Part shown: positions 1 to 9,151 of the stretch, in pieces | Numbering within the stretch: the stretch's first letter is position 1 | How the letters are laid out: every line of letters starts with the position of its first letter | Assembly (NCBI GenBank): GCA_026393755.1 | Contig: JAPKZO010000029.1 | Span: 123,282-187,281, forward strand | Length of the DNA: 64,000 nt | DNA from: Acidobacteriota bacterium | GTDB lineage: Bacteria; Acidobacteriota; Vicinamibacteria; Vicinamibacterales; JAKQTR01 | Direction: 5' to 3' | The notes under the pieces: generated by a model | Told to the model about the DNA's origin: nothing | What the model saw: the letters and a program-made list of their open reading frames with translations, nothing else | Database searches by the model: none | Program-made: the position numbers and the translations under genes

Positions 1-1
1 G

Positions 2-1414
2 TCAGTCAGCTTCCTCGCGACCGCGCTGATTCCGGATGAGGTCCGGCCGCAGTACTACGACAACATGATCTCCGGCATCGCGATGCACCTGGTCGGGCCT
101 CACAGCCTGCGATTGCTCTTCCAGGCATTCGTCGTGATCGTCGGATTCCTGATTCTCGCGGGCGGCGTCAACACGTCCATCGTCGGATCGAACGCGGTCC
201 TGAACCGCGTGTCGGAAGACGGCGTGCTGCCCCAGTGGTTCCGGCACCCGCATCAGCGGTACGGCACGACGCACCGATTTCTCAACCTCATTCTCTGTCT
301 GCAGTTGCTTACCGTCGTCCTGAGCGGCGGGCACATCTACATCCTGGGCGAAGCGTACGCGTTCGGCGTCATCTGGAGCTTCACGCTGCAGGCGGTGGCG
401 CTGGTCGTCCTGCGATATACATCCCCGGGTGCGCGCGAGTGGCGGGTGCCGATCAATCTCAAGATCGGATCGATCGAGTTGCCGATCGGTCTGACCGCGA
501 TCACGATGGGGCTGTTTTCCGTCGCCATGGTCAATCTGTTCACCAAGCGGGTTGCGACCATCTCCGGAATCGCCTTCACGCTCGTGCTGTACGTAGCGTT
601 CGTGGTGTCGGAGCGGGCGACCGCCAGGCGGCGCGCGGGTGAGGATCACAAGCTCGATCAGTTCCAGTTGCAGCCGTCAGCGGATGTGAGTCGGGAGGAT
701 CTGGCCGTGCGGCCCGGCAGCGTCCTGGTCCCGGTGCGCGATCCGAACACGCTGACGCACTTGAAGTGGGTGATAAACGGCCCCGACAACGCCGCGCGCG
801 ACATCGTCGTGATGACCGTGCGGCTGCTGCAGGGCCCCAACACCGGGTACCGCGACTTCGACAGCGCGCGGCTGTTCAAGGATTACGAGCAGACGCTGTT
901 CACCAAGGTGGTGGCCATTGCCGAGCGCGAAGGCCGTCCGGTCAAACTGCTCGTGGTGCCGTCCACCAATGCCGGCGACGCGATCATCCAGACCGCAGCG
1001 CGTCTCCAGTCCACGGAAATCGTGGTGGGCGAGTCGGGCAAGTTCAATGCCGCACAACTCGCGCAGATGGTGGGGGAGTCGTGGGACCGCGTCGAGAAAG
1101 ACAAGAACTTCAGGGCCCGGCTGGTCGTCTGCAGGCGCGATCGTTCGATTGAGACGTTTCAGCTGGGTCCACACGCGCCGCCGCTCACTCCGGAGGATGT
1201 CGAACTGATCCACACATTGTGGCTGGATGCGGTGGCCAAGTACGGCCTGGACGTCCACCACCGGGACGTCGTGCGAACCGCGCTGGAGGATCTCGCCGGC
1301 GACATGTCCGGCGCGGCGCGCGAACGGGCGATGACGCTGGTGGGGCAGTACCTGGCCGGCCGGGCTGGCCCGCCGCCCGCGGAGAACCAGATCGAGCCGC
1401 CGCCGCGCATATGA
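2..1414 (+). CDS. APC-family amino acid permease with C-terminal UspA-like domain (5' partial)
   Basis: The gene runs in from outside the window; 470 residues are visible. The first part has several hydrophobic membrane segments, and its pattern and a loop containing GSNAVLNRVSEDGVLP are typical of the amino acid-polyamine-organocation transporters. From about visible residue 237 the chain becomes soluble and resembles a universal stress protein fold: RPGSVLVPVRDP opens a first strand, and a VVGESGK segment sits where the nucleotide-binding loop of UspA proteins would be. Permeases with a cytoplasmic Usp tail are a known architecture. The substrate cannot be read from the sequence. Its stop overlaps the recD2 start in ATGA, so the two are probably translationally coupled. 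Confidence 0.8.
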   Translation, partial: SVSFLATALIPDEVRPQYYDNMISGIAMHLVGPHSLRLLFQAFVVIVGFLILAGGVNTSIVGSNAVLNRVSEDGVLPQWFRHPHQRYGTTHRFLNLILCLQLLTVVLSGGHIYILGEAYAFGVIWSFTLQAVALVVLRYTSPGAREWRVPINLKIGSIELPIGLTAITMGLFSVAMVNLFTKRVATISGIAFTLVLYVAFVVSERATARRRAGEDHKLDQFQLQPSADVSREDLAVRPGSVLVPVRDPNTLTHLKWVINGPDNAARDIVVMTVRLLQGPNTGYRDFDSARLFKDYEQTLFTKVVAIAEREGRPVKLLVVPSTNAGDAIIQTAARLQSTEIVVGESGKFNAAQLAQMVGESWDRVEKDKNFRARLVVCRRDRSIETFQLGPHAPPLTPEDVELIHTLWLDAVAKYGLDVHHRDVVRTALEDLAGDMSGAARERAMTLVGQYLAGRAGPPPAENQIEPPPRI

Positions 1415-3645
1415 CGAACGCACCGCATCGCGGCCGCCTCCCGTTCGGCTCTCAACGCCGTAGCACGCCCCGCGACACCCAGGGGCTCGACCCAACCAGC
1501 GTGGCCGGCACGGTCGAGCGCGTCACATTCCACAATCCGGACAACGGCTTCTGCGTGATTCGAATTGCGGTGCCCGGCCGGCGTGAGCCGCTGACGGTGG
1601 TCGGCCACGTCGCGTCGATATCCGCGGGTGAGGAGATTCGCGCCGTCGGCGAATGGACCAACGACCTGATGCACGGCCTGCAGTTCAAGGCCGCCTCGCT
1701 GCACACCGCGCCGCCGACCAGCCTCGACGGCATCGAGCGCTATCTCGGGTCGGGGATGATCCGGGGCGTTGGCCCGCACTTCGCCAGGCGGCTCGTCGAG
1801 ACGTTTGGCGCGCGCGTGTTCGACGTCATCGACGGGCAGCCGCACAGACTGAGGGACGTGGCGGGCATCGGGCCCGCCCGCGCGGCGCAGATCATCGACG
1901 CGTGGTCAGGGCAGAAGATCATCCGCGACATCATGGTGTTCCTCTACGCGAATGGCGTGGGCACCTCGCGCGCCGTCCGGATCTACAAGACGTACGGCGC
2001 CGACGCGATTGCGCGCATCACGGAGAATCCCTACAGGCTGGCGCGAGAGATCCGCGGCATCGGATTCCTGACCGCCGACGCGCTGGCGCGGAAGCTCGGC
2101 ATCGAACCCACCGCCATGATCCGCGTTCGCGCCGGCATCAGCCACGCGCTGGCGCAGGCGCTCGACGAGAGCCAGTGCGGCCTGCCGCGCGAAGATCTCC
2201 TGGCGCGCGCGGGGAAACTGCTCGAGGTGCCGGCCGAACTCGTGCAGCAGGCGCTCGAGGCCGAACTGGCCGAGGGCACCGTTGTGGCCGACACCGCCGA
2301 AGGCCGCGACTGTGTCTTTCTCGCGTGGCTGCACACGCTCGAACGCCAGATCGCCGGCAGATTGCGAATGCTGGCCGCGCAGCGTCCAGCCTGGCCGGCC
2401 ATCGACACGACCAAAGCGCTCGACTGGGTGGAGAAGCGACTCAGCCTGACGCTTGCCGATCGTCAGCGCGAGGCCGTCGCTCAGGCCGTCAACACCAACA
2501 TCCTCGTTGTCACAGGCGGGCCAGGGGTGGGCAAGACAACCATCGTACGGGCCATGGTCGAGATCCTGAAAGCGAAGCGCCTGAACGTGGCACTCTGCGC
2601 ACCAACCGGGCGCGCCGCCAAACGCCTGACCGAGGTGACCGGGGTCGAAGCCCGGACCATCCACCGCATGCTCGAGGTCAATCCGGCCAATGGCCAGTTC
2701 CGCCGGGGACCTCAGAGCCCCGTGGCCTGCGACGTGATGGTCGTGGACGAAACCTCGATGGTGGACGTGCCGCTGATGCACGCGCTCGTGCGGGCCCTGC
2801 CGGATCGGGCCTCGCTGGTGCTGGTCGGCGACATCGATCAGTTGCCGTCCGTCGGCCCGGGCAACGTGCTCGGCGACATCATCGGATCGGGCGCCGTCCC
2901 GGTCGTTCGCCTTGACGAGGTCTTTCGCCAGGCGGCCCAGAGCCGCATCATCGTCAACGCCCATCGCGTCAACCACGGCGAGATGCCCGAACTGGACAAC
3001 AGTCCCGAGAGCGCGTCCGATTTCTATTTCGTGGAGGCGGAGACGCCCGAAGACTGCGCGGCCAGGATCATTCACATCGTATCCGAGCGCATCCCGCAAC
3101 GATTCGGCCTGCACCCCGTCCGCGACGTTCAGGTCCTCTGCCCGATGAACCGGGGCGCGTGCGGCGCCCGATCGCTCAACCTGGAACTGCAGCGCGTGCT
3201 CAACCCCGCCCGGGGCGTCACGGTGGAACGCTTCGGATCGACCTTTGCGGTGGGCGACAAGGTGATGCAGATCGAGAACGACTACGACAAGGATGTCTAT
3301 AACGGCGACATCGGGTTCGTGCACGCGATTGACGAAGCCACCAGCGACCTGACGATTGATTTCGACGGCAGACGTGTCGTCTACACGACCGCCGATCTCG
3401 ACCAGATCGTGCTCGCCTACGCCACCACCGTCCACAAGGCACAGGGCTGCGAGTACCCGGCGGTCGTGATGCCGGTTTCGACACAGCACTATCCGTTGTT
3501 GCAGCGAAACCTGATCTACACCGGGCTCACGCGAGGGAAGAAGCTGGTGGTGCTGGTCGGCCAGCGCAAGGCGCTGGCCATTGCCGTGAAGGGCACACGG
3601 ACGGTAAAGCGCTGGTCGAAGCTGCGCGACTGGCTGGTGACGTGA
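1411..3645 (+). CDS. recD2: RecD2-type ATP-dependent 5'-3' DNA helicase
   Basis: This is a 744-residue superfamily 1B helicase of the RecD2/TraA group, which acts in DNA repair without RecBC. In order it shows an N-terminal OB-like region (TVERVTFHNPDNGFCVIRI), tandem helix-hairpin-helix segments at about residues 115-165 (GVGPHFARRL, GIGPARAAQII), a Walker A GGPGVGKTT near residue 368, a Walker B VVDETSMVD near 444, and the C-terminal helicase motif VHKAQGCEYPAVV near 670. The ATG at 1411 is chosen because it overlaps the upstream stop in ATGA and leaves a normal family length. An in-frame extension upstream would run into the permease gene. Confidence 0.93.
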   Translation: MTNAPHRGRLPFGSQRRSTPRDTQGLDPTSVAGTVERVTFHNPDNGFCVIRIAVPGRREPLTVVGHVASISAGEEIRAVGEWTNDLMHGLQFKAASLHTAPPTSLDGIERYLGSGMIRGVGPHFARRLVETFGARVFDVIDGQPHRLRDVAGIGPARAAQIIDAWSGQKIIRDIMVFLYANGVGTSRAVRIYKTYGADAIARITENPYRLAREIRGIGFLTADALARKLGIEPTAMIRVRAGISHALAQALDESQCGLPREDLLARAGKLLEVPAELVQQALEAELAEGTVVADTAEGRDCVFLAWLHTLERQIAGRLRMLAAQRPAWPAIDTTKALDWVEKRLSLTLADRQREAVAQAVNTNILVVTGGPGVGKTTIVRAMVEILKAKRLNVALCAPTGRAAKRLTEVTGVEARTIHRMLEVNPANGQFRRGPQSPVACDVMVVDETSMVDVPLMHALVRALPDRASLVLVGDIDQLPSVGPGNVLGDIIGSGAVPVVRLDEVFRQAAQSRIIVNAHRVNHGEMPELDNSPESASDFYFVEAETPEDCAARIIHIVSERIPQRFGLHPVRDVQVLCPMNRGACGARSLNLELQRVLNPARGVTVERFGSTFAVGDKVMQIENDYDKDVYNGDIGFVHAIDEATSDLTIDFDGRRVVYTTADLDQIVLAYATTVHKAQGCEYPAVVMPVSTQHYPLLQRNLIYTGLTRGKKLVVLVGQRKALAIAVKGTRTVKRWSKLRDWLVT

Positions 3646-3751
3646 ATCCGGACATGGTGCGACGCCTGAATGTCGCGCCTGCGCGGGGTGGATCCCGGGT
3701 ACTATGGCGCAACGACATGGGCGAACATCCCGGCGTTCCGATCGAGGACAG

Positions 3752-4750
3752 ATGACACGAAGATTCCTGACAGTGGTCGCGTGCATCGCGGCTGCCGCAG
3801 CGTGCGGCGGCAAGACCCAGTCGCCCGTCTCGCCATCACCGACCGGCGGCCCGGCCGCAGGCTGCGCGCGGACATCGATCGGCCAGACGCCCCTGAACGA
3901 TCTCGCCGGCGGCACCTACAAGGGTGAACGAGGCGGTCTCTACCCCGGGGGCACGAACGCACGAACGGGTTCCCACGAGGCCGAAGGGCTGGCCCGGGCC
4001 CGGGCCATCGTGCCCGTGACGGCCGCGGGCGCGCCGGATGGCCGCGGTCGCTATGCCCTGGTTTCGATCGGGATGTCCAACACGACGATGGAGTTCAGCG
4101 CATTCAAGCAACACGCAGACTCGGACCCCTCGAAAGACCCTCATCTCGCCATCGTCGATGGCGCACAGGGCGGACAGACCGCCGTCCTGTGGTCCTCGCC
4201 GGCGTGCTCGTGCTGGGCCACGCTCGACGCGCGGCTGGCCGCCGCCGGCATCAGCGCAAAGCAGGTGAGCGTGGTCTGGCTCAAGGAAGCCGACGCGAAT
4301 CCGATGAGTGGATGGCCGATCTACGCGCAGACACTCAAGAACGAGATGGCGCAGATGTTGAGCCTGCTGGCGGCGCGGTTTCCGAGGCTCCGCATGGTGT
4401 ACCTGTCCAGCCGGATTTATGCGGGGTACGCCACCTCGGCGCTCAACCCCGAACCGTACGCGTTCGAGAGCGCGTTCTCCGTTCGATGGCTGATCGAAGA
4501 TCAGATGCAGGGCGGCGGCGGACTGGCCTATGGGCCGGGCGACAACACCATCCCGTGGCTGGGGTGGGGGCCGTACCTCTGGGCGGATGGAATCACACCG
4601 CGCAGCGACGGCCTCTCGTGGACCTGTTCGGACCTCTCGTCGAGCGATGGTACGCACCCGAGCGCATCAGGCCAGCAGAAAGTGGCGCAGATGCTGCTCA
4701 CGTTCTTTCAGACCGACTTGACAGCGCGCGCGTGGTATCTCGTGCGATAA
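3752..4750 (+). CDS. SGNH/GDSL-like hydrolase lipoprotein
   Basis: This is a 332-residue exported protein. The N-terminus MTRRFLTVVACIAAAAACGG is a lipoprotein signal with a lipobox Cys, and it fixes the start at 3752. The mature part has features of the SGNH fold: an SIGMSN segment for block I, a DGAQGGQ turn, and a C-terminal SDGTHPSASG segment matching the Asp-x-x-His-Pro catalytic block. It would be an envelope-anchored esterase or carbohydrate deacetylase; the substrate is unknown. The Cys-rich stretch SSPACSCWATL is unusual. It ends 17 bp before bshA and may be co-transcribed with it. Confidence 0.7.
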   Translation: MTRRFLTVVACIAAAAACGGKTQSPVSPSPTGGPAAGCARTSIGQTPLNDLAGGTYKGERGGLYPGGTNARTGSHEAEGLARARAIVPVTAAGAPDGRGRYALVSIGMSNTTMEFSAFKQHADSDPSKDPHLAIVDGAQGGQTAVLWSSPACSCWATLDARLAAAGISAKQVSVVWLKEADANPMSGWPIYAQTLKNEMAQMLSLLAARFPRLRMVYLSSRIYAGYATSALNPEPYAFESAFSVRWLIEDQMQGGGGLAYGPGDNTIPWLGWGPYLWADGITPRSDGLSWTCSDLSSSDGTHPSASGQQKVAQMLLTFFQTDLTARAWYLVR

Positions 4751-4767
4751 AGGCTGCTGAGGCACCC

Positions 4768-5901
4768 ATGAGAATCGGCATCATCTGTTACGCGTCGGTC
4801 GGCGGCAGTGGTGTCGTCGCCACCGAACTCGGCCACGCCCTTGCGACCATCGGCCACGAAGTGCACCTGGTCAGCAGCGAAAAGCCGTTCCGCTGGCGGC
4901 CGGACGTGCCGGGCCTCTCGTTCGAGCGTGTCGAGGTGCCGAGTTATCCGCTGTTCCACGAACCGCAGTACCTCCTCGCGCTCACGAACACACTGGTCCG
5001 CGTCTCGCGCGAACGAAATCTCGACATCCTGCACGCGCACTACGCGGTGCCGCACGCGACGGCGGCGTATCTGGCGCATCAGGTGGCACAAGCGGAGATG
5101 GGATCCAAGGCGCCGCGCACGGTCACGACGCTGCACGGCACGGACATTACACTGGTTGGCAGCGATCCATCGTTTGCCAGCGTCGTCGCGTTCTCAATCG
5201 AACAGTCGCACGGCGTGACCGCGGTGTCCGAGAGCCTGAGGCAGGACACGATTCGCACGCTCGGCATCAAACAGGACATTCGCGTCATCCCCAACTTCCT
5301 CGATTGCCAGCTCTACCGCATGACGCCGAATCCGGAATTGCGCGCGAGTCTGCTGAAGAACGCCAGTGCCGTGGTGATGCATGTCTCGAACTTCCGCCCG
5401 GTCAAACGCGTCGACCGAGTGCTGGACGTGTTCGTCCGAATCCGTGAGTGCGTGAACGCCCGCCTCATAATGGTCGGCAACGGTCCCGATCGCGCCGAAC
5501 TCGAACGGTCGATCGAGAACCAGGGACTCTCCGAGGTGGTCGAGTTTCTGGGCGAACGGCACGATCTGGTCTCACTGCTGTCTGCGGCGGATCTCTTCCT
5601 GCTGCCGTCGGCCCAGGAGAGCTTCGGCATGGCCGCCATGGAGGCGATGGCGTGCCGGACGCCTGTCGTCGCCTCACGCGTGGGCGGCGTCCCCGAAGTG
5701 ATCGAGGACGGCGTCACCGGCTTCCTGTGTGACGCTGACGACACGGAGGGGATGGCGGAACGGGCCGTCGCGCTTCTGACCGACCCTGCGCTGCACGAAC
5801 GTATCGGCGTCGCCGGCTCGATTGTCGTCCACACGAAGTTCTGCGAAGCCGCGATCGTCCCGGAGTACGAGGCGTTCTATCGCGAGGTGCTCGAGCGCTG
5901 A
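4768..5901 (+). CDS. bshA: N-acetyl-alpha-D-glucosaminyl L-malate synthase (bacillithiol pathway)
   Basis: BshA transfers N-acetylglucosamine from UDP-GlcNAc to L-malate, the first step of bacillithiol synthesis in the cytoplasm. The 377-residue length equals the family norm. The N-terminus MRIGIICYASVGGSGVVATE, the segment LDILHAHYAVPHATAAYLA, the motif TTLHGTDITLVG, and the GT4 C-terminal signature AQESFGMAAMEAMACRTPVV are characteristic of BshA rather than generic glycosyltransferases. The in-frame sequence upstream of 4768 overlaps the lipoprotein gene and is not family-like. No bshB or bshC lies nearby, so the other steps would be encoded elsewhere. Confidence 0.9.
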   Translation: MRIGIICYASVGGSGVVATELGHALATIGHEVHLVSSEKPFRWRPDVPGLSFERVEVPSYPLFHEPQYLLALTNTLVRVSRERNLDILHAHYAVPHATAAYLAHQVAQAEMGSKAPRTVTTLHGTDITLVGSDPSFASVVAFSIEQSHGVTAVSESLRQDTIRTLGIKQDIRVIPNFLDCQLYRMTPNPELRASLLKNASAVVMHVSNFRPVKRVDRVLDVFVRIRECVNARLIMVGNGPDRAELERSIENQGLSEVVEFLGERHDLVSLLSAADLFLLPSAQESFGMAAMEAMACRTPVVASRVGGVPEVIEDGVTGFLCDADDTEGMAERAVALLTDPALHERIGVAGSIVVHTKFCEAAIVPEYEAFYREVLER

Positions 5902-6101
5902 GTCGGGACACCAGGTCAGTTCCTGCAGAATGGCCGCACGGGCAAGATTTTCAAGGCCGAGTTGCGCGAGCCGTTCTGGAAGGGCCAGCACAAGCGCGCG
6001 CACGAGAGAGCGAGGACAATGCCGATCGGCGCCGGACGAGGCGCGATACAATGCCGTCGCGCGCGTGGGTGGGAGCCACGCCCGCTGCCAGGAGGAGACG
6101 C

Positions 6102-7805
6102 ATGTCCGAGGGCCTCGCCGATCGCGGCCGTAGACGCCTGCTCGAACTCGCCGGCACCGCCGCCGCCGCCTGCGCGCTGCGGCCCGTTTCGGTGCTTGCT
6201 CTGTCGCCGTTCGACCTGATCCTGCGGGGAGGCCAGGTGCTCGACGGCACGGGATTGCCGGCGTTTCAGGCCGATATCGGCATTGTCGGCCAGCGGATTG
6301 CCGCCATCGGCGCCATCTCGCCCGACCAGGGGCGGCGCGTGATCGATGTGACCGGGTTGCACGTGTGCCCGGGCTTCATCGACATCCACACACATTCGGA
6401 CGGCGACATCTTCGTCTATCCGACTGCCGACAGCCGGATCCGGCAGGGCATCACCACCGAGTTGACCGGCAACTGTGGCGGATCGGCTGCGCCGCTTGGC
6501 GGAAAGGACGTGGAAGAGGATCGGCAGTCCTACCGCCAGCAGGGCATCAACGCCACATGGTCGGGCGTGGGGTCGTACCTGGACGCGCTCGACAAGGCAG
6601 GGGTATCCGTCAACCACGCACTGCTGGTCGGCCAGGGCACGCTCCGCACCAACGCGATTGGCAACATCGACAGGAAGTTGTCGGCCGACGAACTGGCCGC
6701 GGTCATCCGCGCGGTCGAGGAAGCGATGGAGCAGGGCGCGTTCGGGCTGTCGACCGGCCTCGAATACACGCCCGGACGCTACACGCCGACCGACGAGATC
6801 GTGGCGATGGCGCGGGTCGTCGGACGCATGGGCGGGATGTACGCCTCCCACATCAGAAACGAGCAGGCCGCGCTGCTCGAAGCCGTTGACGAAGCGATTG
6901 TCATCGGTCGCGAAAGCGGGGCCAGGGTGCAGGTGTCGCACCTCAAGGCCTCGGGCCGCGTGAACTGGAGCAAGCAGCAGGGCGCGCTCGATCTGATCGC
7001 CTCGGCGCGGCGGGACGGCGTCAATGTGCTGGCTGATGCCTACCCGTACACGGCGTATTCGACCACGCTGACGATTGTGCTCTCGGCCGAGGCGCGCGAA
7101 GGAGGGACCAGCGACCTGATGGCCCGCCTGAAGGATCCCGTCTGGCGTGTGCGCATGCAGCGCGAGGTCGAAGAACTGATGGCCCAGGAGTTGGGCGACT
7201 ACGCGCTTATTGTCATCGCCCGCGTGAAGTCGACCGCCAACCGCGCGCTCATCGGGAAGAACATGGCCGAGATCGCCGCCGCCTGGGGCATCAAGCCTGT
7301 CGAGGCCGTGCTGCGGCTGATCGAAGAAGAGGAAGGGTCGGTGTCGATCATCGGCCACGGCATGAGCGAAGACAACGTGGAACTGGTGCTGGGCCATCCG
7401 CTCGTCATGGTGGGATCGGACGGATCGTCGATGGCCCCGGTGGGACGCGCGGCCGAAGCCCGACCGCACCCGCGGTCGTACGGCGCATTCGCGCGTGTGC
7501 TCGCCTACTACGTTCGCGAACGGCACACGCTGTCGCTCGCGCAGGCCGTGCGCAAGATGACCAGCATGCCGGCCGATCAGATTGGCCTGGTCGATCGCGG
7601 CCGTGTTGCCCGCGGGAAGCAGGCGGACCTCGTCGTGTTCGATCCCGCGACGGTGAAGGACGAAGCCACCTTCGAGCGGCCGCAGCAGTACGCGACCGGC
7701 ATTCCCCACGTGATCGTCAACGGCACCCTCGTCGTCGAGAACAACCGCCACACTGGCGCCAAGCCAGGGCGCGCCATTCGCCGCGGATCGGTCGGCCAGC
7801 CATGA
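6102..7805 (+). CDS. N-acyl-D-amino-acid deacylase / D-aminoacylase (amidohydrolase)
   Basis: This 567-residue protein belongs to the D-aminoacylase group of metal-dependent amidohydrolases, which hydrolyse N-acyl-D-amino acids. The metal-binding HTHSDGD motif is near residue 97. TELTGNCGGS, SHLKASGRVNW, GSDGSS and the C-terminal GRVARGKQADLVVFDP are family hallmarks. The start at 6102 is preceded by a strong AGGAGG site. The N-terminus carries RGRRRLLELAGTAAAACAL, which looks like a twin-arginine export signal and suggests a periplasmic enzyme. A periplasmic D-aminoacylase would fit turnover of peptidoglycan-derived or foreign D-amino acids. Confidence 0.88.
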   Translation: MSEGLADRGRRRLLELAGTAAAACALRPVSVLALSPFDLILRGGQVLDGTGLPAFQADIGIVGQRIAAIGAISPDQGRRVIDVTGLHVCPGFIDIHTHSDGDIFVYPTADSRIRQGITTELTGNCGGSAAPLGGKDVEEDRQSYRQQGINATWSGVGSYLDALDKAGVSVNHALLVGQGTLRTNAIGNIDRKLSADELAAVIRAVEEAMEQGAFGLSTGLEYTPGRYTPTDEIVAMARVVGRMGGMYASHIRNEQAALLEAVDEAIVIGRESGARVQVSHLKASGRVNWSKQQGALDLIASARRDGVNVLADAYPYTAYSTTLTIVLSAEAREGGTSDLMARLKDPVWRVRMQREVEELMAQELGDYALIVIARVKSTANRALIGKNMAEIAAAWGIKPVEAVLRLIEEEEGSVSIIGHGMSEDNVELVLGHPLVMVGSDGSSMAPVGRAAEARPHPRSYGAFARVLAYYVRERHTLSLAQAVRKMTSMPADQIGLVDRGRVARGKQADLVVFDPATVKDEATFERPQQYATGIPHVIVNGTLVVENNRHTGAKPGRAIRRGSVGQP

Positions 7806-7908
7806 ACGGCGGCTGCTGTTTTCGTCAGGCTGCAGTATCGAGGCTCGCGAGACGCGTCGGTTGTCTGCGCGTGTGTCGAGTCGACGAGGCGATTTGATGG
7901 GAGGGTCT

Positions 7909-8964
7909 ATGGATGCACAGGATGTCGTGTTGGCCGTGGTTGGTTTCGCAGCCCTGACCGCGATCCTGATCTTCGTCATTTACCGGCGGAAGCAATCGAG
8001 CTGGACCGGAGAGGTGATCGATAAGGACCATGGGGTTTCCATGAAGCCAGTGACTCACACCATCGCGTTCTTCGTCCTTCTCGTCGCGGTTGCGGGCAGC
8101 TCGGTCGGACTCACGTCGCAGGGCGCCAAAACTCCAGCCCCGAAGTTCGACGGGAACGTCGCCGACATCGTTTGGGGCGGTCGCATCGAATCGGTGACCG
8201 GCGTCGCACCGCCCGATCTCGGACCCGCCAATTCGCTGATTACCGAGAACGACGCGTGGTTCCGGACGGTGGGCGCACCGGGCCCCAAGGACATCGTCGT
8301 GTCCTTCTTCAAGCGCGAACCGGCGCTGGTGGGTTCGGTCGTCGTGGTGGGTCTCGGCGGCGCTCGAAGCGTTGCCGACGTCGAGATCTGGACGTCGGCC
8401 ACCAGCGCGGAGACCGGCTTCATCAAAACGGCAACCGGAACGGTACCGCTCGATCCCAGACCCAACTCGTCGCCCGAGAACACGTTCCGGTTCAACCCGG
8501 TCGAGGTGCGGTATGTGAAGATCCGGCTCATCCGTAACCATGAAGCGCTGGAAAGGAATCGCGGCGACATCCAACTGCGGTGCATACGGGTCATCGAAGC
8601 ACAGGCATCCGGGTATACCCCTTCGCTGACCAGGCATCCCGAAATCGCGGCACCCGTTTTCGTCGCCGAAGGCGCGGCCGCGGCAAGCGGGCAGCCGGTG
8701 CCACCGATGGGTTGCAGTCCGACAGCGATGCCGATGCAGCCAGGCACGGGCGAGAGCCGAAAGGTCATCCTGGTCGTCGGCAACTACCTCGCCACCGTCG
8801 GGGCCTGGTTGCCAGCGGCGATCACGGCGAAGCGGTTGCCCGCGAAATACACGTCGAGCCGCGAGGAATTGGGCATCTTCGGCCGGGTCGAAACCACGGT
8901 CCTGGCGGCCAAGCACCTGCAACCGTGGATGCTTGCCGATCACGACACGGTGGTCATGGAGTAG
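7909..8964 (+). CDS. Exported discoidin-like protein with a second N-terminal membrane segment
   Basis: From the ATG at 7909 (preceded by GGAGGG) the product has 351 residues. The first approximately 44 residues form a membrane helix followed by YRRKQSSWTGEVIDKD, which resembles the start of a different small membrane protein family. At 8041 a second Met begins what looks like a complete signal peptide (MKPVTHTIAFFVLLVAVAGS). The mature part around EVRYVKIRLIRN and VADVEIWTSAT looks like an F5/8 type C (discoidin) beta-sandwich that may bind carbohydrate. The C-terminal region, including VILVVGNYLATVGAW, is not recognised. Translation may really begin at 8041. The function is unknown. Confidence 0.55.
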   Translation: MDAQDVVLAVVGFAALTAILIFVIYRRKQSSWTGEVIDKDHGVSMKPVTHTIAFFVLLVAVAGSSVGLTSQGAKTPAPKFDGNVADIVWGGRIESVTGVAPPDLGPANSLITENDAWFRTVGAPGPKDIVVSFFKREPALVGSVVVVGLGGARSVADVEIWTSATSAETGFIKTATGTVPLDPRPNSSPENTFRFNPVEVRYVKIRLIRNHEALERNRGDIQLRCIRVIEAQASGYTPSLTRHPEIAAPVFVAEGAAAASGQPVPPMGCSPTAMPMQPGTGESRKVILVVGNYLATVGAWLPAAITAKRLPAKYTSSREELGIFGRVETTVLAAKHLQPWMLADHDTVVME

Positions 8965-9151
8965 CCGCCTTCGCCTTCTTCGCCTCGACGCACCGCGGCA
9001 GCACTGGTCGAGGTCGCGACGGCAGTCGCAGGGAAGCGATAGGCCGTGAGACGGGCATCGGGTGGCGACAGCAAAGTCGCGTAGCGGCCGATGGAACGGG
9101 CGTCGAGTCGGGGTTCGTCCCTGCCCGGCGCGAGGGATCGAGGAGCCAGCC

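Noticed and set aside
1906..3915. Long minus-strand open frame opposite recD2
   Set aside because: It is antisense to a well-supported helicase gene. High GC content produces long shadow frames, and the translation resembles no protein.
5916..7979. Long minus-strand frame opposite the D-aminoacylase
   Set aside because: It is antisense to a strongly conserved enzyme gene and has no recognisable motifs.
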